The notes under the pieces were generated by a model, which made no database searches, was not told where the DNA came from, and saw only the letters and a program-made list of their open reading frames with translations. The translations under genes and the position numbers were made by a program. Below, in pieces: positions 15,599 through 22,635 of a DNA stretch of 42,210 nucleotides. Source of the stretch: an uncultured Clostridia bacterium (GTDB lineage: Bacteria; Bacillota; Clostridia; Christensenellales; Borkfalkiaceae); the NCBI GenBank assembly GCA_937912025.1, contig CALDOZ010000021.1, positions 1-42,210 on the forward strand, written 5' to 3'. How positions within the stretch are numbered: the stretch's first letter is position 1; each line of letters opens with the position of its first letter.

Positions 15599-16876
15599 AT
15601 GAATCCGTTTTTAGAAAAACCACGCTCAATAGAAAAAACTTTTCAAAATTTTGAGCAAATGTATCCACGTTCTTACGATAAAAGGGAAGTTGATCCGTAT
15701 ACCAAAACGCGAATAATTTTAATGAACGGCACAGAGTTTGAAGCAAATTGGTTTTCTCATCAACTTGCTAGACACGTTGACAACAACGACCTTCGTCGTG
15801 AAATTGCGTTAACTCGCACCATTGAAAAACAGCAACAGTTAAAAGTTTCACTTTTAAAACCAAAAAACGAAAGTATTTTAGAACACACCATTTCTTACGA
15901 GCAGTTAGCCGTTGACTTAACCGCTGAACTAGCAAAACGTGAACTTGATTGTAACGTAAAAACGGCGCTCGACTTTGCTTTGCTTGAAGACTTTGACCAT
16001 TTATATAGGTACGCAAATTTACTTGAAATGGAGCAAGGTATTTACGCTGAATGGCTTGTTGGTAGGTATACTGAAATTATGCCTGGTCGTCCAACTATTT
16101 CAGAGCATAGATGTCCGATAGATAACGTTAAACGCGGTATAAATTCTAAATGCTCGGACGTTATGACGGTGCTATCTACAATGATAATAACTGCCGCCGA
16201 GCAACAAACGATGAACTATTATATGAACGTAACTAATTTTGCTTGTAACGATATTTCTCGTAAACTATACCAAGAAATAGCGCTTGTTGAAGAAGAGCAC
16301 GTTACTCAGTACGAAAGTTTAATGGATGCAAATTCAACTTGGCTAGAAAATTTACTTTGGCACGAATATTGCGAATGTTATTTGTATTGGTCTTGCTATA
16401 TGACTGAAACAAACCAATATATTAAAAATTTATGGGAAGAAAATTTACAGTTTGAAATCGTTCACTTACATAAAGCCGTAGAACTTTTGAAAAAATACGA
16501 AGGTAAAGATTGGCAAGAAGTTATACCAAACGGAGAATTTCCAGCGCCACTTTCTTTACACGAAAATATTGAGTACGTTCGCAAAATATTAGGCGATACC
16601 GTTCAATATACGTCGCTTAAAGAAAATTACGTTAAAGTAAAAGATTTACCTAAAGATGCAGATTTCTTCGCTTTTCAAGATATAATTGCTCCAACTGTTG
16701 ATATCGTGCCGTCGCACTTGGTAATCGATAATTTTATACGCTATTACGGTAGCGATTACCGTTATGAAGTAGCAAAAAATCCCGTACCAGAACTTAGAAA
16801 TAGGCGAATGGATAACACAAACGTAGGAAGAAAACCAGACGCAGCGTCATCAACGGATTTTTTCTGTAATAATTAA
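15599..16876 (+). CDS. Uncharacterised protein with ferritin-like di-iron site pattern
   Basis: 425 aa, family not recognised by name. The middle is strongly helical and carries the spacing of a ferritin-like di-iron carboxylate site: Glu 101 in a first helix, Asp131-x-x-His134 (or Glu 130) in a second, Glu 201 in a third, and Glu231-x-x-His234 in a fourth (EEEHVTQYE). The A-B and C-D spacing (about 30 residues each) fits a four-helix bundle. A second helix pair (HEYCECYLYW at 255-264 and FEIVHLHKAVE at 285-295) adds another ExxH. Residues before 90 and after 300 are not assigned. It has GTAGGAGAAG before its start and its own promoter and terminator, with no functional partner next to it. 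Possible roles in this superfamily include oxygen or peroxide detoxification and hydroxylation; none can be claimed. Confidence 0.7.
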   Translation: MNPFLEKPRSIEKTFQNFEQMYPRSYDKREVDPYTKTRIILMNGTEFEANWFSHQLARHVDNNDLRREIALTRTIEKQQQLKVSLLKPKNESILEHTISYEQLAVDLTAELAKRELDCNVKTALDFALLEDFDHLYRYANLLEMEQGIYAEWLVGRYTEIMPGRPTISEHRCPIDNVKRGINSKCSDVMTVLSTMIITAAEQQTMNYYMNVTNFACNDISRKLYQEIALVEEEHVTQYESLMDANSTWLENLLWHEYCECYLYWSCYMTETNQYIKNLWEENLQFEIVHLHKAVELLKKYEGKDWQEVIPNGEFPAPLSLHENIEYVRKILGDTVQYTSLKENYVKVKDLPKDADFFAFQDIIAPTVDIVPSHLVIDNFIRYYGSDYRYEVAKNPVPELRNRRMDNTNVGRKPDAASSTDFFCNN

Positions 16877-16887
16877 TTTCTTTTTAT

Positions 16888-16917
16888 AAAATCTTCGTTT
16901 TAAGGCGGAGATTTTTT
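16888..16917 (+). terminator. Terminator after the di-iron-like gene
   Basis: AAATCTTCG (16888-16896 region) pairs with CGGAGATTT (one T-G wobble), followed by T residues to 16917. Confidence 0.75.
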
Positions 16918-17183
16918 AATTTATTAAATTAGTTAAAATTACTTGATATTTTTTTGTAAATGTGTTATTGTTTTATGGTAAACAAAATATTAAAGCACAA
17001 CTATGCTAAAGTGGCGCAAATGGTAGAGCAGTCCATTCGTAATTTGACGGCAAGCGTCAAGGCGTTCGCTCCGCTCGGCACCAACAGGTCGTGGGCTTAA
17101 GTCCCAGCATAATTTTAAAAAATCAAGTTTTAAGCTATAAGGTTTTTAATTATTTTTTATTGATAAGTTGGCGTTTTATATGA
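16918..17183. other. Intergenic region carrying the tRNA-like sequence
   Basis: The non-coding stretch between the di-iron-like gene and the next gene. Apart from the preceding terminator, the tRNA-like element (17002-17111) and the promoter (17160-17189), it holds only AT-rich sequence. The tRNA-like part is clearly GC-richer than its surroundings. Confidence 0.6.
17002..17111 (+). pseudogene. tRNA-Thr(CGU)-like sequence with an extra hairpin segment
   Basis: From 17005 the sequence reads like a tRNA: GCTAAAG, TG, a D arm GCGC-AAATGGTA-GAGC (17014-17029), then an anticodon arm region GTCCA-TTCGTAA with CGT where the anticodon would be (17038-17040). At the far end AACAGGTCGTGGG and TTAAGTCCC resemble the T-arm half of a threonine tRNA (TGGG 17092-17095 / CCCA 17103-17106). 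Between the two halves lie about 40 extra bases, including a perfect hairpin TTGACG-GCAAG-CGTCAA (17044-17060). The acceptor 3' strand does not match the 5' strand of a normal tRNA; instead TATGC/GCATA (17002-17006 / 17107-17111) can close the whole element. Most likely a broken tRNA gene; a domesticated structured RNA is the alternative. Confidence 0.55.
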
Positions 17184-17189
17184 TATAAT
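17160..17189 (+). promoter_or_regulatory. Promoter of the propeller-like protein gene
   Basis: TTGATA (17160-17165), 18 bases, TATAAT (17184-17189) with an extended -10 TG at 17181-17182. Confidence 0.7.
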
Positions 17190-17208
17190 AAACAAAAGGA
17201 GCACTATT

Positions 17209-18234
17209 ATGAAACCATTGAATAAACCGTTAAAGGTCATTACTAGTATATTTTTATGTGTGATAATAGTTTTTTGCATAATTTGCTTGGGGATAAAAGC
17301 ATGGTTTCAACTTCCACAATTAAAATATTACAAGGCGTCAACTATAGCGTTTGAAATTCCTGGCATTAATGATAATTTTGTACCGCAAGGTTTTTGTTAT
17401 GACGGTTTGCATAACGTTTACGTTGTTTCGGGATATTTGTCGACAGATGGACCTTCGCCAATTTATATTCTTGATGGAAATGATGGCAAAGTGTTAAAAA
17501 AAATAAATTTGTCAAAATCTAATGGAAGAGATTTTACTGGGCACTCTGGAGGTGTTGCAGTTTGGGGTGAATATTTGTATATTACGGCAGGTACTGGCGC
17601 AGGCGTTTACGTTTTTAACTATAATGAGATTTTGTCTTGTGAAAATGGTAATTCAGTTAAATTTTTAGGTAAGTTTTCAACTAAAAAAAATGACGACGAT
17701 TATGTTGAATCGTCGTACGTTACCGTTTACAATAACAAAATAATTATAGGTGAGTTTTATAGCGAATTAGGTTACGATAAGCCAGATAGTCATAAAGTTA
17801 CATGTGTATCGTGTGGAGAAACTAACGGCGCTTTGGCGTTAGAGTATAATCTTGACGAAAACTGTAAATATGGTATAAATCCAACGCCACAAAAGGTTTA
17901 TTCTATGAGAGAAAAGGTCCAAGGCGTAAGTATTGAAAGTAATAAGTTTTACGTTTCAACTTCGCAAAGATACAATCCTTCGTATATATTTAGTTACAAT
18001 TTAGATAATATAAATAATCAAGGCACAAAACAAATAATAGGGTATGAACCTAATCTTTATATATTTTGCAGTTGTTCTCTACAAAAAACTTATAAAACTC
18101 CACCAATGGCAGAAGAAATTTTGTTTAGAGATGGCAAACTTTACATTATGAGCGAGTTTGCTAGCAATAAATACTTTTTAGGCAAATTTGCAGGTGGTAG
18201 ATGGTGTTATAAAACTGATTTAAGCAAAATGTAA
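17209..18234 (+). CDS. Membrane-anchored beta-propeller-like protein of unknown function
   Basis: 341 aa. Residues about 10-32 form one hydrophobic segment, without a lipobox, so the protein is probably tethered with its body outside the cell. The body shows repeated short beta blocks such as VPQGFCYDGLHNVYVVSGY, GGVAVWGEYLYITAG, VTVYNNKIIIGEFY, QGVSIESNKFYVSTS and EEILFRDGKLYIMSEF, about one per 45-60 residues, the pattern of a WD-like or SMP-30/YncE-like propeller. No catalytic residues can be assigned. Single gene with its own promoter and terminator; AAAGGAG precedes the start. Confidence 0.65.
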   Translation: MKPLNKPLKVITSIFLCVIIVFCIICLGIKAWFQLPQLKYYKASTIAFEIPGINDNFVPQGFCYDGLHNVYVVSGYLSTDGPSPIYILDGNDGKVLKKINLSKSNGRDFTGHSGGVAVWGEYLYITAGTGAGVYVFNYNEILSCENGNSVKFLGKFSTKKNDDDYVESSYVTVYNNKIIIGEFYSELGYDKPDSHKVTCVSCGETNGALALEYNLDENCKYGINPTPQKVYSMREKVQGVSIESNKFYVSTSQRYNPSYIFSYNLDNINNQGTKQIIGYEPNLYIFCSCSLQKTYKTPPMAEEILFRDGKLYIMSEFASNKYFLGKFAGGRWCYKTDLSKM

Positions 18235-18235
18235 A

Positions 18236-18270
18236 AAAAGACCTTACCAAATTTTTGGTTAGGTCTTTTA
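18236..18270 (+). terminator. Terminator after the propeller-like gene
   Basis: AAAAGACCT-TACCAAA and TTTGGT-TAGGTCTTTT form a long stem with near-perfect symmetry; because A and T runs flank both sides it may also act on the minus strand. A 23-base AT-rich unit is repeated twice just after it (18271-18314). Confidence 0.85.
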
Positions 18271-18371
18271 TAATTGTAATAATTTATAAATTATAATTGT
18301 AATAATTTATAAATATATACTAAAACGACGTCTTTACAAATAAATTTACGTCAATAAAAATATTAAACTTA

Positions 18372-19796
18372 TTATAAATTGTAATACTTATCAAATTCAG
18401 CAGGGTGTGGAATTTTAGATAGTTCGCGACATTCTTCGCGTTTTGCTTTAATAAAGTTTTTAATAAGTTCTTCTGGGAATACGCCACCTTGCATTAAATA
18501 TTCATAGTCTTTTTCAAGAGCGTTAAGCGCTTCGTCAAGCGACGTTGGAAGGTGAGAAAGTTTTGCTTTTTCTTCTTCTGGAAGGTGATATAAGTTGATA
18601 TCGTATGGTCCCCAACCGTTAGCGTGTGGGTCAATCTTGTTTTTAATACCGTCAATACCAGCCATTAAAATTGCCGCGTAGCAGAAGTATGGGTTGCAAG
18701 TCGCGTCTGGATTGCGAAGTTCAAAACGGCGTTTATCAGGTGATTTTGCATAAGCGGGAATACGAATAACCGCGCTACGATTACTTGTGGCGTAACCTAC
18801 GGTAACCGGCGCTTCAAAACCGGGAACTAAACGTTTAAAAGAGTTTGTGCTTGGGTTAGTTATAGCGCAAAGCGATGCTATATGTTTTAAAAGACCACCC
18901 ATAAAGTAATGCGCCGTTTTTGAAAGTCTTGCATAACCATTATCGTCACTAAACACAGGATTGCCGTCTTTTAATAAGAGCATATGAACGTGCATACCGC
19001 TACCTGCTTCGCCATAAATTGGTTTTGGCATAAACGTTGCAGTTTTGCCGTATTTTAAAGCGGTATTATGAATGATGTATTTAATCATCATAGTAGCGTC
19101 TGCCATAGTTGACATTTTGCCAAGTTGCGGTTCAATTTCAAACTGACCAGATGCGGCAACTTCGGGGTGGTGATAGTTAATTTCAATACCCATATTTTTC
19201 ATATGAAGGCACATTTCACTACGGCATTCGTACGCTTTGTCAAACGGTTTTGCAACGTGGTAAGCCTTTTGCTTAGGTACTATAACGCCCTTGCCTTCAA
19301 TAGCGCTATTCCAATACGATTGAACGGCATCGAGCGAAACTCCGATTGAGTTAGGTTGAACTTCCCAACCAACTTGGTCGAAAAGATAAAATTCAAACTC
19401 AGGAAGTATAAGCATAGTATCGGCAATACCACAGTCTTGCATATATTTTTCTGCCGCTAAAACAACGTTGCGTGGGTATTGAGCAAGAGGTTTATTTTCA
19501 TCTTTACCAATAATCATTGCGTTACCAGTCATTGAAAGGGTAGCAATTTCGCAAAACGGGTCTATAACTGCAGTATTAGGGTCTGGAATAAATACCATAT
19601 CGCTTTTTTCTACAACAGCATAACCGTAGTTAGAAGCGTCAAATCCAATACCGCTTTTAAGCGTATCTTCATTGAAATTATCTGCTGGAATGGTAACGTG
19701 ACGGAATTGACCGTTTATATCAACCATTTTAAAGTCAACCATTTTAATATCGTGCTCTTTAATAAGAGCAATAACGTCCTTAGTAGATTTTGCCAT
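18372..19796 (-). CDS. glnA: Glutamine synthetase, type I (GSI-beta-like)
   Basis: Makes glutamine from glutamate, ammonia and ATP. 474 aa from ATG 19796, which has AGGAG eight bases upstream; a start 13 codons earlier has no ribosome site. Seen: LPEFEFYLF (metal and glutamate-binding Glu residues), GSGMHVHMLL with the catalytic loop His, NSFKRLVPGFEAP, NRSAVIRIP and RRFELRNPDATCNPY. Two features place it with GSI-beta, the Escherichia coli type: an insert near residues 145-175 that the Bacillus GSI-alpha enzyme lacks, and NLYHLPEEE at about 401-409, which aligns with the E. coli adenylylation site (Tyr at about 403). Whether an adenylyltransferase exists in this genome cannot be seen here. 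Divergent from the SGNH hydrolase gene. Confidence 0.95.
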   Translation of the reverse strand: MAKSTKDVIALIKEHDIKMVDFKMVDINGQFRHVTIPADNFNEDTLKSGIGFDASNYGYAVVEKSDMVFIPDPNTAVIDPFCEIATLSMTGNAMIIGKDENKPLAQYPRNVVLAAEKYMQDCGIADTMLILPEFEFYLFDQVGWEVQPNSIGVSLDAVQSYWNSAIEGKGVIVPKQKAYHVAKPFDKAYECRSEMCLHMKNMGIEINYHHPEVAASGQFEIEPQLGKMSTMADATMMIKYIIHNTALKYGKTATFMPKPIYGEAGSGMHVHMLLLKDGNPVFSDDNGYARLSKTAHYFMGGLLKHIASLCAITNPSTNSFKRLVPGFEAPVTVGYATSNRSAVIRIPAYAKSPDKRRFELRNPDATCNPYFCYAAILMAGIDGIKNKIDPHANGWGPYDINLYHLPEEEKAKLSHLPTSLDEALNALEKDYEYLMQGGVFPEELIKNFIKAKREECRELSKIPHPAEFDKYYNL

Positions 19797-19825
19797 AAAA
19801 TTACTCCTAAATAATAATATAATTA

Positions 19826-19854
19826 AGTATAACAATTTTTTTTTAATTAGTCAA
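19826..19854 (-). promoter_or_regulatory. Promoter of glnA
   Basis: Minus-strand TTGACT (19854-19849), 17 bases, TATACT (19831-19826). No clear GlnR/TnrA operator was recognised. Confidence 0.8.
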
Positions 19855-19907
19855 TAAAAGATAAATTATAAACTCATTATTAATCGTAAATATTAAAATA
19901 ATATGTT

Positions 19908-19919
19908 TAAAGCGCTTTA
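19908..19919. promoter_or_regulatory. cre-like palindrome between glnA and the SGNH hydrolase gene
   Basis: Perfect 12-base palindrome TAAAGCGCTTTA. It matches the core of catabolite-responsive elements (AARCGYT) but diverges at the outer positions, so CcpA binding is only a possibility. It lies about 25 bases upstream of the -35 box of the plus-strand gene. Confidence 0.3.
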
Positions 19920-19944
19920 GTCAAAGTATTTTTTAAAATACGTA

Positions 19945-19973
19945 TTGCAAAGACGGAGTTTGTATGCTATGAT
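19945..19973 (+). promoter_or_regulatory. Promoter of the SGNH hydrolase gene
   Basis: TTGCAA (19945-19950), 17 bases, TATGAT (19968-19973), then AAGGAG before the start codon. Confidence 0.65.
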
Positions 19974-19991
19974 ATTTTTAAGGAGATACTT

Positions 19992-20942
19992 ATGAAACTT
20001 AGCAATAACACTCTTAAAAGGTTATATTTCGGCGCGTTATCATTAATTGAAGAAGACGGATATTTATACGCCGACCGTGGCGCGTATAATCAACACGATT
20101 ATTTAACTAGCGAGTATAAACAAAGTAATTTTAGCGAAATTTTAATGAATGGCTCGTCAATTTTTATTAAGTTTAAAACGGACGCTAAGCGTGTATCTTT
20201 TAAGTATAATATTTCTCTTTGCTTAAATATAGCTTGTTCGTTTGACGTTTTCGTTGACGGAATTCCGTATATTTTTGCGCGTTTAGACAATCTTAATAGT
20301 AACGGCGAGTTTGAAATAAATATGCAAAGCGGTCAAAAAACCGTAGAAATATTTTTACCGCTTGATGCAAGGCTTGGTGTTAAAGATTTTGTAATTGAAG
20401 GTAAGTGGCGCTCGGTAAAAAAAGGCAAAACTAAAGTTTTGTGGTATGGCGACAGTATTACCGAAGGTTATGGCGCGTATTACAGTTCGTTAATATATCC
20501 AACCCAAGTAATTAGAGAGTTAAATTACGACTCTATAAATCAGGGTATAGGCGGATATTATCACGATAAAAAGTTTTGCATTCGCTTGCCAGGGTTTATT
20601 CCAGATAAAATCATTATAGCGCTTGGAACTAATAATATTGGTAGAGTTAACAACTTAAAATTTGTTGAGGAGTTTTATGAAAAACTAATACACGTTTTTC
20701 CTAATCGTAAAATATTAACTATAACACCGCTTTGGCGTGGCGATAGCGTTGATCAACAATTATTATCTCAAACACGTCAATTTATTAACCAAACTGCAAG
20801 TAAATACGGCGACGTTATTGACGGTTTAACATTGCTACCGCACTTGGAAGCGTATTATATGGATAAACTTCATCCAAATGCGTTAGGAATGACGGTATTA
20901 GCAAAAAATTTAATAAATCAAATAAAGAAATTAAAATTTTAG
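19992..20942 (+). CDS. SGNH/GDSL-family hydrolase (probable esterase)
   Basis: 316 aa, no signal peptide. Residues about 1-140 look like a beta-rich accessory domain; the catalytic domain begins with the block I motif GDSITEG (Ser 155). Block II Gly is in INQGIGG (about 185-188), block III Asn in LGTNN (about 214), and block V is DKLHPN with Asp 291 and His 294 completing the Ser-Asp-His triad. The two-domain arrangement resembles carbohydrate esterase-like deacetylases of gut bacteria, for which acyl groups on sugars are the typical substrate; the substrate here is not known. Followed 10 bases later by a small membrane protein gene with its own AGGAGG site. Confidence 0.85.
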   Translation: MKLSNNTLKRLYFGALSLIEEDGYLYADRGAYNQHDYLTSEYKQSNFSEILMNGSSIFIKFKTDAKRVSFKYNISLCLNIACSFDVFVDGIPYIFARLDNLNSNGEFEINMQSGQKTVEIFLPLDARLGVKDFVIEGKWRSVKKGKTKVLWYGDSITEGYGAYYSSLIYPTQVIRELNYDSINQGIGGYYHDKKFCIRLPGFIPDKIIIALGTNNIGRVNNLKFVEEFYEKLIHVFPNRKILTITPLWRGDSVDQQLLSQTRQFINQTASKYGDVIDGLTLLPHLEAYYMDKLHPNALGMTVLAKNLINQIKKLKF

Positions 20943-20952
20943 GAGGTAAAAT

Positions 20953-21336
20953 ATGTTTAATTTAAATCCAACAACTACTAAAAACAAAACATTAACAATT
21001 ATAAGTTCAATAATTTATATTGTTACAACGGCGTTTTTATTTTATATCACTTTAGACGTAGTTATGCCGGCGTTTACAGGTGAAGAAAATGCAGGAATAG
21101 GTTTAGCATTTGCAATATTAGCATTAATTCCTTTTTGGTTAGGCGCTGCCGTTGCTTTTTTAATATCTACAATATTAAGTATAGTGTCGGCTATTTCCGT
21201 TAAAAAAGGAATGCAAAGTAAAATTGTATTTATTGTTGATATTATTTTGGCAATTTTACCTATTATAACTTTAGCGATAAGCATATTTTTATATGTCTTC
21301 GCTGCCGAAATGGTTAACGTAGTTATAGGAGGATAA
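20953..21336 (+). CDS. Small membrane protein of unknown function
   Basis: 127 aa, not recognised. Three to four hydrophobic segments at about residues 15-37, 45-75 and 90-122. Strong ribosome site AGGAGG at 20941-20946 sets the start. Likely co-transcribed with the SGNH hydrolase and ended by the terminator at 21353. Confidence 0.7.
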   Translation: MFNLNPTTTKNKTLTIISSIIYIVTTAFLFYITLDVVMPAFTGEENAGIGLAFAILALIPFWLGAAVAFLISTILSIVSAISVKKGMQSKIVFIVDIILAILPIITLAISIFLYVFAAEMVNVVIGG

Positions 21337-21352
21337 TCTAGCATTTAAAAAA

Positions 21353-21381
21353 CCCCGCAGTTTGAACTGCGGGGTTTTTTT
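21353..21381. terminator. Strong bidirectional terminator
   Basis: CCCCGCAG (21353-21360) and CTGCGGGG (21367-21374), flanked by six A and seven T. It separates the plus-strand SGNH pair from the minus-strand membrane protein gene. Confidence 0.95.
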
Positions 21382-21434
21382 GAGTGCTAATAATAGGTGG
21401 GGTGATAAATTTTTAATTGTTTATGCTTAAAAAT

Positions 21435-22346
21435 TTATCTTTCTTTAACGAATGATGAGCAAGCGTCATCCATTTTAATAGGGCCAAGATATTCTTTATG
21501 GAGTACGCAATAATCCGTGCCGTAAAGTCCGTTTAAAGGACTATATTTAGAATGGTATATGCAATACTTACATTTTCTATAAGGGTCTTCTTGTGTGTAA
21601 GAAGTGCTAGACGTTGAAGTAGTGTTTGAATAACTACTATAACTACTACTTGAACTGCTACTATATGACGAACTAGACGAACTGTAATAATATCCTTCTT
21701 CTTCAAACGGCCACGTTCCCGATTTACCGCAAGCAACAATCGCAATTACAACCATTGCTATTTGAACGGCAATTAAAATAAGTAATGCAGTATCATGGTC
21801 AAGTTTAGTAGTAGTAATTATTACCGCCAAAATTATACCTAATATAATACTTGCAAAATATGAAATAGGGAAGAAGAACGGAAGCCATTTTTTATCGTCT
21901 GTATCGTGATAATTTTTACTGTATAAAATATATCCTATAACGTACGATAAAAGAGCAAATGCAGGAGCGTAAGCGCTTGCTAAAGTAATACCAATCTCTA
22001 TAATCGATGCGTTAACGTCTAACATATCGCCCAATCCGTCCGCTATTGCAGACGTTCCAGTTCCTACTAAAAGCCCAGCAATAACTACCGCAAAGAAAAC
22101 TAATCTTTTCAAAAAGGTTACAAAAGCGTTGTTGAATATACTGTCAACGTTTAAAATATCGCCAAGAATTTGAGCAACGATGCACACCGCAAAAGTAATT
22201 GTTGGCGTTAAAAATAAAGTTCCGTCAGGAATGTTCCAAGTCCAATCGTTATTCGTTGACGTAATTTCTAAATATGACGTTATTATAGAAATAGCAATAA
22301 ACATTAAAATCGTCGTTAATAGACGCATAAATCTGTTGCGTAACAT
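21435..22346 (-). CDS. Membrane protein with serine-rich linker and C-terminal Cys4 motif
   Basis: 303 aa, not recognised. Residues about 8-205 contain roughly five to six hydrophobic helices. Then follows a low-complexity Ser/Tyr linker (about 219-250, mostly Ser with scattered Tyr and Thr), then a short domain with four cysteines at 259, 262, 280 and 296 (CKYC...DYC...DDAC), which looks like a small zinc-binding module; similar C-x2-C...C...C tails with a closing CSxF are seen on small Firmicutes proteins. GGAGG seven bases before ATG 22346 sets the start. Own promoter, divergent from the GH31 gene. Confidence 0.7.
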   Translation of the reverse strand: MLRNRFMRLLTTILMFIAISIITSYLEITSTNNDWTWNIPDGTLFLTPTITFAVCIVAQILGDILNVDSIFNNAFVTFLKRLVFFAVVIAGLLVGTGTSAIADGLGDMLDVNASIIEIGITLASAYAPAFALLSYVIGYILYSKNYHDTDDKKWLPFFFPISYFASIILGIILAVIITTTKLDHDTALLILIAVQIAMVVIAIVACGKSGTWPFEEEGYYYSSSSSSYSSSSSSSYSSYSNTTSTSSTSYTQEDPYRKCKYCIYHSKYSPLNGLYGTDYCVLHKEYLGPIKMDDACSSFVKER

Positions 22347-22408
22347 AATATACCTCCATAAAAAACCTAAATATTTTATTTGTCTTAAACAAACGTAATA
22401 ACATAGTT

Positions 22409-22437
22409 ATTGTAGCACATAAAAATTATTAAAGCAA
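22409..22437 (-). promoter_or_regulatory. Promoter of the Ser-rich membrane protein gene
   Basis: Minus-strand TTGCTT (22437-22432), 17 bases, TACAAT (22414-22409). Confidence 0.65.
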
Positions 22438-22553
22438 GTAAAGTTTTAATAGTATTAAACGTAATTAACTTTATTAAATTTATTTAAAACACATTCGTTA
22501 AAACTTAAAATGTTTATAAATTAGCAATAAAAATATAAAAAATCGCAATATTA

Positions 22554-22582
22554 TTGATAATTATCACAACAAGTATTATAAT
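22554..22582 (+). promoter_or_regulatory. Promoter of the GH31 gene
   Basis: TTGATA (22554-22559), 17 bases, TATAAT (22577-22582). The leader to the start codon is about 47 bases and ends with AAAGGAG. The rest of the 289-base divergent intergenic region is AT-rich without other visible signals. Confidence 0.8.
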
Positions 22583-22635
22583 ATAGTTAAAGTTGTATGA
22601 TAAAATTAAATTAATATATAAAGGAGAACTTTTTT

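Noticed and set aside
18271..18314. Two-copy 23-base AT-rich tandem repeat after the propeller-like gene
   Set aside because: Low-complexity AT sequence; two copies alone are weak evidence for a functional element.
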